Source: Halocaridina rubra (taxonomy: Eukaryota; Arthropoda; Malacostraca; Decapoda; Atyidae). Taken from it: a stretch of DNA of 64,000 nt. The notes below the pieces were generated by a model. It did not search any database and was not told the DNA's origin. It was given only the letters and a program-made list of their open reading frames with translations. The DNA is taken from assembly GCA_037179515.1 (NCBI GenBank), contig JAXCGZ010022649.1, forward strand, positions 1-64,000. The letters are read 5' to 3'. Shown in pieces: positions 1 to 11,342 of the stretch (position 1 is the first letter of the stretch; each line of letters starts with the position of its first letter). The position numbers and the translations under genes are program-made.

Positions 1-97
1 GTTCTCTTTTTACACGTGTTTATAATCCGCGAAATTGGAATAATTGGAAATTGTGTATATGTTTGTATGTACATTGCAAGTGCTGTCTGTAACACAG

Positions 98-1100
98 TCA
101 TATATATGTTCTATGTCCTCCAAATGGCATCTTGTTTTGTTGTAGCCATAGCCTACCTAAGCATATGCCTGAGGTAGAAGACTTGAAAATTACAGTGATC
201 CCTTGGTCCTTAGGTTTAATGACACCTATGTTCAGATGAAAATTGATGACATTTGCTGGTAGCCGTGAGCGTTGTCTATAATAAGGATAAAAATGATTCA
301 TTTTTTCCTTACAAATTCTTTTCCACCACTGATGCAAATTGATTGTGGAACCAATCCTCAAAAATTAGAATTGTTGCCCAATCTTTGGGATTTAACATTC
401 TTATAACCAGGAAAGAGGCATTGGGGATGTTCTTCAGTGCTGAAGGATTATGTGCGTGATACATCGGCATCGGTATCTGCTTAAAGTTGCCTGAACAATT
501 ACCTCCCAACGTAAGGGTCAAATGGCCTCTTGTTACCTTCTTTTCCTTGACATTTCCAGAAAAGACAGGTCTCATCTCTGTTGAAAATTTTGACAGGGTC
601 TCTAGGCATTCGGATGCTACTAATTCTTCATCTGACGCGTTTTTGCCTCGGTTCCTGACTTATTGAAAATTTTCACTGCCTGAACCGCATAAACTAGCCA
701 AACTTGCCTTGAAATCTGCATCTTCCTCATTGGGATACTTCTTGAGGTTTTCAATCAAATATGCTTTCTCCTGAATCAACATCTGGCTTAAAGGAATTTA
801 CTGATTAATCGACCGGTCAATCCAAAGAGAAATAAGATGTTCCATTTCTTTTAAGATCTTTGTTCTCTTCTTGCTGTTGATGGTGATCCTCATTGTTGGA
901 GCATCATCTATGATGTAGGCTAAAATCCATAACCTATCATGAACAATCATTGACACCGTGTTCCAACTTGAGCCAAAACCACTGGCAATGGAGGCATCCA
1001 TTTCACCGTTTTTATATCGTTTAATCTTTGCTACCTTATCTTTCAAAATTATATTGTGATTCTTAGTAGCACCAGCACCAGGATCTTTTTTAGGATGCAT
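98..1100 (-). pseudogene. Tigger/pogo-type transposase remnant
   Basis: Read on the minus strand, three pieces follow the order of a Tigger (TIGD-like) transposase. At 1100-798 is a CENP-B/pogo-type N-terminal helix-turn-helix region (KRYKNGEMDASIASGFG). At 575-309 is a DDE-domain piece containing the segment expected after the first catalytic Asp (DETCLFW-like, at about 580-600) and LTLGGN. At 361-98 is the C-terminal DDE piece with the typical PANV...KPKDQGI sequence (family: PPNTT..QPMDQG). The pieces lie in different frames with stops between them, so this is a dead copy. It is more decayed than the Tigger element at 55119-57526. I could not find its terminal inverted repeats. Confidence 0.8.
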
Positions 1101-1465
1101 TTTATCAAATAAACCACTGATGTAATATTAATGAGACAGAGCAAATATTTTAGCACATGTACATTCACTGTGATGAGTAAACTGGCATGCCTAAGCACAG
1201 TGATGCAGCAGAACAGTGGAATTATGGGTACTGAATGTCATTTGTTTATACAATGACTAGTGTTAGTGGACATACATAATGTAATATTTATATAATTTTT
1301 TAGCTTTTAAAAACATAATATATAATTTAATAAGTGTAGCTTTTACTTTGTTTTGCACATTTTTATTTTTCAGGTGCTATTTGCACACACGTTGCAGATG
1401 CACAGAGCATACTATTTTCATTATTTATAAAATACTTAAGCTTTAAAATGATTATGGCGGGCACA
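1101..1465. other. AT-rich stretch, nothing recognised
   Basis: No coding potential or recognisable repeat seen. It may contain the 5' flank of the Tigger remnant on its left. Confidence 0.5.
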
Positions 1466-1625
1466 ACATCAAAGAATAGCGCCAACATATTCCCTGCGTG
1501 TCATAAGAGGCAACTAAAAGTGGATGGGGCGAGGGGACTGGGAATCTCCCCCCTTGTATTAACCTTCTACGAGATGTCAAAGAAGAAGGGGAATTGAGGG
1601 GAGTGACTTCTCCCCAAACTCTAGT
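1466..1625 (+). repeat. Dispersed repeat, same family as 9076-9190
   Basis: Contains the block CTGCGTGTCATAAGAGGCAA, then a CTGGGAATC block and an ACCTTCTACGA block. The same ordered blocks occur at about 9106-9185. Such sequence is common in untranslated parts of crustacean non-LTR retrotransposons (from memory). No ORF. Confidence 0.6.
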
Positions 1626-1633
1626 TTTTGGGT

Positions 1634-1912
1634 GCGAGCGATTGTGATGCAGCTCTAATGGGTATCTGCTGTTACCACGGTGCTGCATCTTACAGAGGTA
1701 GCCCTCTGGTATGGGCAGGAGGGGAGTTGGCATTATGAAGCGACACAGGTTGTGGAAGAGCCGGGAGGATGGGCTGTGGCACTCCGCAGTGCCATCTGAA
1801 CAGTCGCTAGCCCCGTCGTCATTGCCTATAGAGCAAAGTAATTTCTTTATTATTTCTTTTTTTTTATGTCGGTTACCCCCAAATTGGGGGAAACAGCCAG
1901 GGTAAATGATGA
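1634..1912 (+). repeat. LINE 3' tail, truncated copy
   Basis: Nearly collinear with 46635-46925, the 3' tail of the LINE fragment at 45718-46930. Shared blocks include GTGATGCAGCTCTAATGGG, GGTAGCCCTCTGG, TGTGGAAGAGCCGGGAGGAT and a terminal hairpin (ACCCCCAAATTGGGGG). It is a 5'-truncated, non-coding copy. Confidence 0.75.
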
Positions 1913-2225
1913 AATGATTATATAGGTTTACATTTATATTTATTTATTTTTTATTATTTTTAGGTTATTTTAAATTTAATGGGTTTGTAATACTAATTTC
2001 TGCTTGCCAACTGATAGTTGTTAGACTGACATTATTTGATTACTCTATTGTTTTTATAAAAATTAACATAGAATCGAGATTGACTTAAGTCAGAGATGCA
2101 AGGCGAGTTATCACTGCATATGTTGTGCATGTTTTTTATTTCTTTGAAATCATTCTACTATCTCTTGTGGTTGAAATCAGTATGTATAAATATTTTTGTG
2201 GTATTTCTTTACTTTGAAACTTCAG

Positions 2226-3942
2226 GTATGATCGAGAGGACAGGAGACGAGAGGGAAGTCCTTCCGAGCGTGATGGAGATCAAGAGGAAGACAATTACGA
2301 CAGAGGTGGAGGTAGTAACGACAGTTATCAGAGGTCACCCTACATGGGGGAATCTCTGCGAGACTCATTCCAGCGCTCTAGTCCCCCATCATATCGTGAT
2401 TCTTATGAGGGATCTCCCCCAAGAGACAGGTTAGAATTGATGGCCTTGAATCTGCATTTGCAACTGAATGCTTCTAGTACTTTTTATATATGATTGCATT
2501 TCACAGAGAGTTCATAATTGCTATCTCTTCTGTACCCGAGTTTGATGTGTAGTTATTTGAATACCCTGCTTTACAGTAAAGCATTTCTTATCTATGCATT
2601 GTAAAGCAAACATTAAGTTGACCATGTCATTAATATTGAGAAATGGATGGCTTTACATTCCCGCTGATGCAAGTTACTACTTTGAGGAGTGATGTTGGAA
2701 GTTGTTTTTCCTTGCAGAAGAAAATAGAATGTGTGCGTGTGTGTATTTTTTTTTTTTTTTTTTTTTTTAGAGCAACACTTCTCTTTCTTGTGTTGTTGAT
2801 TTTTATTTATTTTGAAATGCATAATACTGTACAATAATTAGTACATATTTCCTTTTATGATCATAATATTGAAAATCTATAGCACTTGCAAATTGTTTAA
2901 AATCAATTATTTGCATTTATTTATTGAATTTATAGTGGGTGAGCGGTATAATTCCCCCAATGTTATCAGTGTTTTTTTTTCCCTTGTAAAAGTCGGTTAC
3001 ATTCTAATGCGATTTTTATTGGTCATATGTTCTGTGTCGTATTTTTAGTTTATTGCTCATAATGCTCATAGTTTCTGCTTGTAGCAGGAAATTTATTGGT
3101 CTGTAGCTTTTTTATTTTGCTTGTCTTTAATTTCCACACTCACCTGTAGCATATTTTTCGTTGACATAATTTGAAAATAGGTTTTTGTATGCCAGAATTA
3201 TCCCCCACAGATTTTTATCCACAAATTATATACCATATTAATTTTCTGATTTTTCATTCATTCTGGTTTCGTTATTTCTTGCATTAGGCACTGTTTATAT
3301 AACCAAATTGCTTAATACCTTAATAGTTCTCACTTGCATCCCTGTCTCCTTTGCTAGTAAAACAAATGGTCACATAACTTTCCCAGTTCACAAGGTGACA
3401 AAAGTGATTTATCTTTATTATTTTGCGGTAACTGCTGTAGTGTAGCGATAGAATGCTTGACTTGGGAGGTGACGGATCCACTTTCGAGCCTATGGAAGTG
3501 CAAGAGGAAGGACATCCAATCTTAATTCCCCAGCTTCTATCCTTTTATGATCACCCCCAAATGGGGAATAATAGTGATACATTAAATGAAAAGTCTTGCA
3601 TTTTGGCAGATACAGTATTTTCTTCAGCCATATGTTAAGTAGACTAATCCTCCATTCTTTTTAGGCCAGTTTTTGTATATTAGCTTTGAAATTTCATGAG
3701 ATTTTCAAAATTTCTTCATCCATTGATGGATCCATTTTAGCCATTGCTTGATGAATATGGTATTTTCTTTGGGTTTCTCAGTGTGTTTCTCCCAATTCTA
3801 ATATCTATTTTGCCTATAAGTTCACAACTTTTGATGACTGGCAAGTTATATTATGCATTGATAAAAATATTTTTACTCTATCCTATGTTCAGTTGAATAC
3901 AATTCCTGTTAATATGTTATCTCATTTTTCAGGTTTTACTAA
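2226..3942 (+). CDS. Last two coding exons of an RS/RG-rich, probably RNA-binding protein (partial)
   Basis: Join(2226-2429, 3933-3942). The first exon follows a pyrimidine-rich acceptor (TTTGAAACTTCAG) and ends at a GT donor (GTTAGA). In the only open phase it encodes 67 residues rich in Arg, Asp, Ser, Gly and Tyr (REDRRREGSPSERDGD, NYDRGGGSNDSYQ, SPPSYRDSYEGSPP). The next acceptor (CTCATTTTTCAG) supplies one base to complete AGG, then TTT TAC TAA, so the protein would end ...RDRFY. Composition and an Arg-rich tail ending in an aromatic-Tyr pair suggest a nuclear RNA-binding or splicing-related protein, possibly with a PY-NLS-like end, but I do not recognise the gene. RRM or other domain exons would lie left of the window. 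The exon pairing is my inference from phase and splice sites. Confidence 0.6.
2746..2768. repeat. Poly(T) tract after a short GT run
   Basis: About 23 consecutive T after GTGTGCGTGTGTGTA. It lies in the intron between the two exons of the RS/RG-rich gene. Confidence 0.95.
3425..3580 (+). repeat. Probable tRNA-derived SINE
   Basis: The 5' part resembles a decayed tRNA: an A-box-like TAGCGATAGAATGC and a B-box-like CTTTCGAGCC. The 3' part carries the hairpin CACCCCCAAATGGGGAATA, also found in the SINE at 18868-19035 and in the LINE tails. Boundaries are approximate. Confidence 0.5.
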
Positions 3943-5608
3943 GAATATTCATACTGTTGTCCCAAGCCGGCATTCAAGAAGAACAGTGTTCTCTTTACAA
4001 ACTGATGTTTACTTTAGAGTATCAAGAAGATGAGAAGTTTTCAACTTTAGATCACGTGTTATTCATGTAGGAAAAAAAATTAACTGCTACTTAGTTATAA
4101 TTTATGCATCAAAGTTTTTTGTTTTGTTTTTTATCAAGCTTTCATCAGTAAAGGTGTCTGAAAGTGCTATTGATTTTTCTTTTCATTTGTAATTTTCATC
4201 TGAAATAAGCAGTGATGTAGTGCTTTTAAGTTTCTAAATTACTACAGTCCTCTCAGAATAAGTGCTTATACCAACCTTCACACAAACATGCAGTTCTTAT
4301 CTTCTCCAGGTCACATTAGGAATTTAAGAGGGATTCATTACTTTAATATTCATGGAAGTATGGAGGTTCAATTATAAGCATGGTGATTTTAATATAACAA
4401 ACGGGATACATATAAGTGAAAGAGTTAGGCCCATGTCTGACAAGGGCTAAGTCTACACTTAAAGAAAAGAATGAATATATTATATACAAAGAAGGATTGG
4501 AGAAGTTTCCTTGTCCCTTGGAGACATGGTTACTCTCTGACAGTCGAACAAAGCAGTAATTTGACTCTTCACTCGACCATTACTCTTGTCATATATCAAG
4601 GGTAATGGTTAAAATTCTCTTACTGTTAGACTGGTTATCCCTCACCTCCCAAAATGAAGCATAAGGTTTGACACAATTATTTTTAAATGTGACGCCACGA
4701 CTAATAAGAAAAGCCACACAGGAGAAATAAATATTTAAGGTCTACAAAGATTGCACACACAAAACATTAAGCTTAAAAAAAAAGATAAAATATTGGAAGC
4801 ACAAAGATTACAAACATAAAATACTAAGGATCGAGACCCAAGAATCAATGAGAAGAGGAAATGCATTTTTCAGTTAATAATTTTCAGAATAAATTGAGAA
4901 AATGAAATACATTTCCAAATAAAATGAAATTTAAAACTTCAGATGTACCTGATACTATGAGTCTTGTATAAGTACCAAGAGAGAAAACTAACAATAAGAA
5001 AAAATGCTTAATTTCACCGATAAACAAAGCAGAACAAAGTATATAAATTTTTTAAGTTAATCAAAGTATTATAAAATCACAGAGAGAATGTCTATTCTTT
5101 TATATCCCGATAGAAACATTTTTTAAATATCGCAAGGGTGAATAATATATTAACTTAATTAAAAAATTCATACATTCTATGTCCAAATCATGTTCTCTTT
5201 GGTCAGTCACACTGAAGAATATATACTAAAGTTCCAATAATATTGGTATTGTGAGTATGAAAGAAATTTGCAAATAAGTCACAAGTATGATATTTTGTAA
5301 GTTAAATTTGCTGTTATTTCGAAAGGACTTACCAATTAATAAGTTGTAAAATATTTACCTCTTCTGGTAATGTAGGAACAAAAACGTGTTTTTCTAGGGT
5401 TGGCTGTTTGAATATGTTACTGTTAATAGGCATGTGTGTGGAGTTGGGTTTATTTTAGACTTGCTCTCCGTCTCGCATCTGCAATATATGTCTGAAAACC
5501 TGAGGTAGAAATATGGTCTTAAATTAGGTGTCTAACAGTTTATTATATAACTAGTTCAGTGTCATATTGATAACACCACAATTAGAAATACAGACATGTG
5601 TCTAGACC
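3943..5608 (+). other. Probable 3' UTR of the RS/RG-rich gene, then unassigned AT-rich DNA
   Basis: Non-coding sequence downstream of the TAA at 3940-3942. An AATAAA occurs near 4727 (GAGAAATAAATATT) and could be a poly(A) signal. The rest holds nothing I recognise. Confidence 0.4.
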
Positions 5609-5857
5609 AGTGGTTCTTAACCTTTTTACTATCACACCCCCTCTAGGAATTTGTCCTTCTTTCCACGCCTCGCTTGCATCTATGAATATAATTCCCTCCC
5701 AGATTTTAAAGAAAAATGAAAAATATATTCATTATTAATCTGTTTTACTGAGTACGAATTAGTCACATTATTAGTGAGATACTTGACACTGCTTCTTAGC
5801 TACTAGATGTTGAATGCCAGAGAGTGTACAACGTAAGTCCCCATCCACGTTCAGCCT

Positions 5858-6052
5858 GCTGGCTAGTACAGTGGTAACGCGCTGGCTTCGCATTCACGAG
5901 GTCGAAAGATCGGTCCCCGTCCAAGACCGAGAGTTTAAGCTGTTTACTGGCAGGAACTGCTGTGGTTGGACATCACAGTGGGGGGTTGGGGCTTGCCCTG
6001 GCTGACGAATACCCATTGTAATGAAATGGAAATAAAGGTTAAAAAAAAAAAA
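5858..6052 (+). repeat. tRNA-Ala-like SINE, copy 1
   Basis: The head resembles tRNA-Ala: TGGCTAGTACAGTGG (A box), an anticodon-like loop TTCGCAT (CGC) and a B-box region (GATCGGTCCCCGTCC). It ends in GAAATGGAAATAAAGG plus an A-rich tail. About 95% similar by eye to 9994-10193. It interrupts the hAT transposase between the codons for ...KYRN and RLNVDG. Confidence 0.85.
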
Positions 6053-6699
6053 TATTTCTATACTTGGTCTTGACAGCAATGAGTGTGGAAAATGCAGCTT
6101 CACAAAGATATGTGGATCTGAACATAAATTAATATCCATAGAGCCTGATGTGAGATCAGAGAGTAAACAGGAAGGTACTTGACCCAGAATGTCTCATGAT
6201 CCAGTTCTTTGAAGTTTGGGAGGAAGATGTTTGTAAGTTTCTGTTTCACTAAGGGGACTCCATTTTTTAATTTGGTTAGGAGTTCACAATCAGACAGGAC
6301 AGATATTACTTGCACACCCTAATACCACTAATCGGTTAAATGAAACTCAGAATTCCACTTTATTTTAATTTTGAAAATGCAAGGACGCATTAAAAAAAAT
6401 TTAAATAATTTTGGAAAACTGGAGCAAATCTAAAAATTTAAATTTATGGAATGCAGCCTTGAATCCCAGAGGTGGTGAGCACGATTTCGATTCCCAGCAC
6501 CACAGACGGATGCCAGGAATTTGGACTCGACTCGAAGATCATCTCTATCACACAGACAAAGTAGAATAGAGGACACTGCAATTGCAGGAAGAGAAATGAC
6601 ACACCATTAAAAATGAAAAACTGAAGGCACAAGCACACAAATAATGAGTTTCTAGTATCATTCTACTGGATGAAAATATATTGGTTAGTCACAGCTAAT

Positions 6700-7160
6700 C
6701 AGAAATATTTACACTACTATAAGAGTATACAATATCATTAATTATTTACAGGTATTAGCGTAATTATTTACAGGTATTAGCGTAAAACAATTTATTCACA
6801 ATAAATGAAAAATCAGCGAGATAATTATAGTATGTATTCACTACATTGTATTTACCAAGAAACGTTTGCCATGCTAATAGAGCAAAAATTACTCATGATT
6901 TATTTGCAATTTATAGCGTGAACAACTTTATTTAAATTATTATTTGCAATTTATAGCATAAAGCACTTTATTTACAATAAAGGAAGAATCTACAAGATAA
7001 CTTTATTTACAATAAAGGAAGAATCTACAGGATAAATATGTATTTATTAAATTGTAGTTAACAAGAAATGTTTGCAGTGCCAAAAGGGCAAAAACACCTA
7101 TTGGTAATTTATAGCGTAAAACACTTTATTTACAAGTATTGACGTTAAGCACTTTATTTA
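6700..7160. repeat. Internal tandem repeats of the hAT-like element
   Basis: Imperfect units of roughly 110-130 bp built around ATTTATAGCGTAAAACACTT, TTTACAATAAAGGAAGAATC and ACAAGAAATGTTTGCAGTGC. The inverted copy at 21960-22500 has the same repeat organisation. Confidence 0.7.
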
Positions 7161-7424
7161 TGATGACTGAAAAGGGGTGAAATACAATTGGAATTCGTTA
7201 AGAGAAGGGATATATTTTTACGTGGTAATGAGCAATCTACTGAGTGCGAAATTTTACCTGGGCACCCGCAATGAAAGATATTTCTTATCAATGTATATCA
7301 GCGGAAATTTCCAGGTCAAGGGATTATATTTGGCACATGAGATTCCAGTTAGGTAATCTACAAAAGTGCATTTGTATGGGAATGGAACTTAGAAAGATTA
7401 CTTGGGATTTCACCAGTAAATTAT

Positions 7425-8560
7425 ATAAATCCAGAAAGCGTTTGACACTGTTCCACATGGGAGACTTATCTGGAAGCTGCAAGCAATGGCTAGAATAGGT
7501 GGAAATGTCTTGGAATGGATAAAAACTTCCTTAGAAGGAAGGAAACAGAGGGTTAGAGTAAGACACTCAGTGTCTGAATGGAGAAGAGTTAGTAGTGGAG
7601 TTCCACAGGGTTCAGTTTTAGGGCCACTTTTGTTCATTGTATATGTAAATGACCTACAAGAGTCTGTAAATTCATTCATGAATATGTTTGCAGATGATGC
7701 AAAGATTGTGAAGAAAGTAGGAAACGAGAACAATGGTAGAGAACTTCAAGAAGATCTAAATAGTCTGCATGAGTGGTCAGAAATGTGGCTAATGAAATTC
7801 AATACTTCAAAATGTAAGGCAATGAGAATGGGTACAAGTGCAAGAAGGCCCAAGCTTGACTACTCGGTGGCTGGAGTACAACTTCAAGAGACAGAATATG
7901 AGAGAGATCTAGGAGTAAACATACTGGCAGATTTGTCTCCAGAAATACATTTAAATGGCAGAGTAAGGGCAGCATATGCCTTCTTATCAAATGCAAGGGT
8001 AGCCTTCAGGCACATGGACAAGGAAATGTTCAGAAATATTTATGTAATCTATGTGAGGCCAAAACCTCGAATATACAGCCCCCTTTTGGAATCCGCACTT
8101 AAAAAAGCACATAGCTAAGCTTGAAAAAGTTCAAAGACATGCCACGAAACTGGTGCCATAAATACGTAATCTCAGTTATGATGAGAGGCTGAGGGAATTA
8201 GACTTACCATCACTCGAAGCTAGGAGATTGAGGGGGGATATGGTGACAGTCTTTAAATTCCTAAATGGTTATGACAGAGTCGATAGGGATCGATATTTTG
8301 ATATGGCAGGCTCTAGAACTAGAGGTCATAGTTTGAGGCTTCGTAAGAAAACTTCTTTGCAGGATGATAGGAAATACTTTTTCAGTGTAAGAGTAGTTGA
8401 TAATTAGAATTCGCTAAGCGAGGAGGTAGTTAATGCTATCTCAATCCATAGTTTTAAGGACAGGTATGATAAGTATCACTAAGTACAAAATGGAACCGAT
8501 CAGGAGACGGGAAGATACGAGCTTTGGGCTCTTTCCCGTAAACACAATTAGGTAATAACA
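7425..8560 (+). pseudogene. Non-LTR retrotransposon reverse transcriptase fragment (CR1/jockey-like)
   Basis: Begins inside the RT domain (QKAFDTVPHGRLIWK) and continues with the conserved SSGVPQGSVLGPLLFIVY and FADD catalytic block, KFNTSKCKAMRMG and ERDLGVN. The longest open stretch is 7486-8118 (about 210 codons). After a frameshift near 8090 it continues in another frame with IAKLEKVQRHATKL, LSYDERLRELDLPSLEARR and a C-terminal NSLSEEVVNAISIHSFKDR, with two stops. It is 5'-truncated and inactive. A related but different fragment lies at 35600-36360. Confidence 0.85.
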
Positions 8561-8582
8561 TCCTTCTTTTTAAAATACAGTA

Positions 8583-9075
8583 TTAGAAATCAACATCTTT
8601 CTCTCTCTCAATATACATTTCTATAATTTTCTCTCCATTCTCATTCCTACCAGGTACTCCATACTTCCCAATTACACCATCCACTGGCTCATTCCCTACT
8701 CTAGCATTTAAATCTCTCATCAACACCACGTTCACATTCATTCCCAAGTCTTCCAAACACTGGTTTAATTTCATCCAAAATTCTTATCTTTCTACCTCAC
8801 TTCTTTCACTGCCAGGGCCATATGCACTCACAAACGCCCAAGCCTCGCATTCCAGCCTCATTTTAGCCACTAATATTCGAGAAGATACTTCCTTCCATTC
8901 TACCACACACTTATCCATCTCTTCACTTATAACAGAGCTGCTCCCTCTCTACCTCCCCCTCTCTCAACTCCAGACACCCTACCTACCACTCTCCCAAATG
9001 TCACCTCACCATTCCCTTTTATCTTAGTCTCGCTCAATGCAAGTACATCTATCTTTCTCTCCACAGACAGGGAGG
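8583..9075 (-). pseudogene. LINE endonuclease-domain fragment
   Basis: On the minus strand the sequence encodes pieces of an EEP/APE-type retrotransposon endonuclease, often annotated craniofacial development protein 2-like. Near 9060 it gives IDVLALSETKIKGNGEVTFG (the catalytic SETK block), then GRVSGVERGG. At 8774-8583 it gives VLMRDLNARVGNEPVDG (catalytic DLNARVG) and GKYGVPGRNENGEKI. Several stops and frameshifts separate them. This is probably the 5' domain of the same LINE family whose RT part is at 45718-46640. Confidence 0.8.
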
Positions 9076-9195
9076 GGGGGTTTAAGAATACTTCCTCCGT
9101 GTTTCTCTGCGTGTCGTAAAAGTCGACTAAATGGGGCTGATCGGGGGCTGGGAATCCCCTCCTCTGTATTTTACTTCCTACGAATAGCTAAGAGA
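9076..9195 (+). repeat. Dispersed repeat, same family as 1466-1625
   Basis: Shares the ordered blocks CTGCGTGTCGTAAAAG, GGGGCTGGGAATCCCCTCC and TTCCTACGA with 1466-1625. It abuts the endonuclease fragment. Confidence 0.6.
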
Positions 9196-9740
9196 TTTAC
9201 ATTATTAGTTCTCTAAAATTGAGAAATCTTCAGCTTCTATTTGGACAATATATATTATCTGAACCTGATTTATCTGTCAATTCTCATAAACTTTTATTGT
9301 GATAAAAAATATTGCTATGTATACGACAATTTATAATAGAAATGCCGAGATGAAGCAACGAATAAAAATTGCGCTTCAAATTCAACAGCTGATCTAGAAT
9401 GTTAATTGCCGAAAGAAGAGAAGAGAAGTCAGGTGACTTTGAGCTATGAAATGCAGATAATAGTAAACCCATCGTTTTTATTTTAGCCCATTTATGTCTT
9501 CTCCTTTATTATTTATGCATATATTCGCAATTAATTGAATATTAGAATTATATTTGTCAGGTATCCCTATCAAATATTGCTAAATTATTAGCTTTTTACA
9601 CCATTATTGGCATTACATTTTGTCCTTCGTTTCGTCATATTATAAACAAACCTCTAGTGACAGACAGTAGTCACGGGATCTCAGAGAGGAAAGTCAGGAT
9701 CCAAAATTTTTGTTCGTGTGGGCAGGAAAATCACTTCAAA
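9196..9740 (+). promoter_or_regulatory. 5' flank and presumed 5' UTR/promoter of RNASEK
   Basis: AT-rich sequence with no other recognised gene. A possible TATA-like element (ATATTATAAAC, about 9639) lies about 100 bp upstream of the RNASEK start codon. The transcription start cannot be placed from sequence alone. Confidence 0.3.
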
Positions 9741-11249
9741 ATGAAAATCTGTGGACCTAAGCTATCACTATGTTGTACACTTTTAAGTGTATGGGGCATT
9801 GTACAGTTAGTAAGTGCATAGCCTGGGAAGATTTTCTTATTGTCAATATATCCAATATATTTTTTGTACAATAGATAAGAAAGAACATTCCTTTTGGCTT
9901 TGCGGATAGCATAGCTTGGAATTTCTAAAAGTTTGTAGATTTGTTTTTTAGAATCACTTTAACAAGTGTAGGATTCTTAACCAATTTGAACTTGCTGGCT
10001 AGTACAGTGGTAACGCGCTGGCTTCGCATTCATGAGGTCGAAAGATCGGTTCCCGTCCAAGACCGAGAGTTTAGGCTGTTTACTGGCAGGAACTGCTGTG
10101 GGTGGACACCACAGTGGGGGGTTGGGGCTTACCCTGGCTGACGAATACCCATTGTATTGAAATGGAAATAAAGTATTATTATTATTATTATTATATTATC
10201 ATAGGATTTAATGGGGACACGAGGTTTCGTACAGAGAAATAAAAACGAGGTTTCGTACAAAGAACGACGTTGCGTATATAAAATTGGACGAGGTTTTGTA
10301 CATAGATTATTGTTTTCAAAAATTGAGCCAATTCAGTAATTATTGCTAATAATGTGTTACTTGTTCCAATCTCTAATGTATTTGGTATAATATTGCAAAA
10401 GGCCCATTTTGAGGGTTCCCAAAACGTTAAAAGAAAAAATCCAAAGTCAAATATTAAGTAAAAAGTTATTTTATTTTGAAATATACATATAAACATAAGC
10501 CCATTTTGAGGGTTCCCAAAACATTAAAAAAAAATCCAGTGTCAAATCGTTCTGGTTTTACGTCACGGATTCCCTTTTCTACCAAGAGCTAGGATGATTG
10601 CCTTCTTGCGAAGGACTTGTCTTTGGCAGATGTAATTGTTACCCTGAGTGCATGCCCTTGCTAACCTCAGACTGTGACGGGGCGCGAACCCTCGACCTGA
10701 CGCCTCAGAGTCGCGAACGCTACCTCTTGAGCCACGGTGTTAAAAAAAAAAATCCAAAGTCAAATATTAATTAAAAAGTTATTTTATTTTAAAATATACA
10801 TATAAACATAATTATTTACAAAAACACACATGTTATAATTAAGCACATAGCAGTATACATTGTAGATAATTACATTAATGTCAGATTTACAGTTCATATG
10901 GTATTATTGCATTATAGGACCACCTCTGTTTTCCAGTGGAAATAAAGGTTTTCTGCTAGCTTTTTATGTGTTTTAAGCGAATATGACCTTCATTTGCTCC
11001 GGAAATTAGTCCTTCACTCTGAATAATTAACCTTTAGTTAAAAATCACTGGGAAAAATTAACCGTTAGTTGAAAATCACTGGCTTTCTGGTAAGTGAAGA
11101 GTTGCTGTAGCCGCCCGTTACTCAATTTCAAATCGCGCACTGAGTTAATGAAATAATGGGGTTAGGTTAGTTCAAAACACATAAAAAACTACCAAATTTT
11201 TTTTATTTCAATTAGAAAATAGAGGTGGTCCTATAATGCAATTTTACCG

Positions 11250-11342
<93 letters not shown>

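Larger units (their letters stand above)
5609..7425 (-). pseudogene. hAT-type DNA transposon remnant (ZBED/Charlie-like transposase C-terminus)
   Basis: The left end carries a hAT-like terminal inverted repeat, CAGTGGTTCTTAACC (5609). Minus-strand reading from about 6315 gives a transposase C-terminus: FKELDHETFW, then STYLCEAAFSTLIAVKTKYR (the hAT dimerisation signature), a SINE insertion (5858-6052), then NVDGDLRCTLS and a short tail to a stop near 5770. Further right, 6440-7425 matches the inverted copy at 21690-22990, so it is the upstream part of the same element, including internal tandem repeats at 6700-7160. The right end appears cut by the LINE beginning near 7425. No catalytic N-terminal half is visible. 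Confidence 0.7.
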
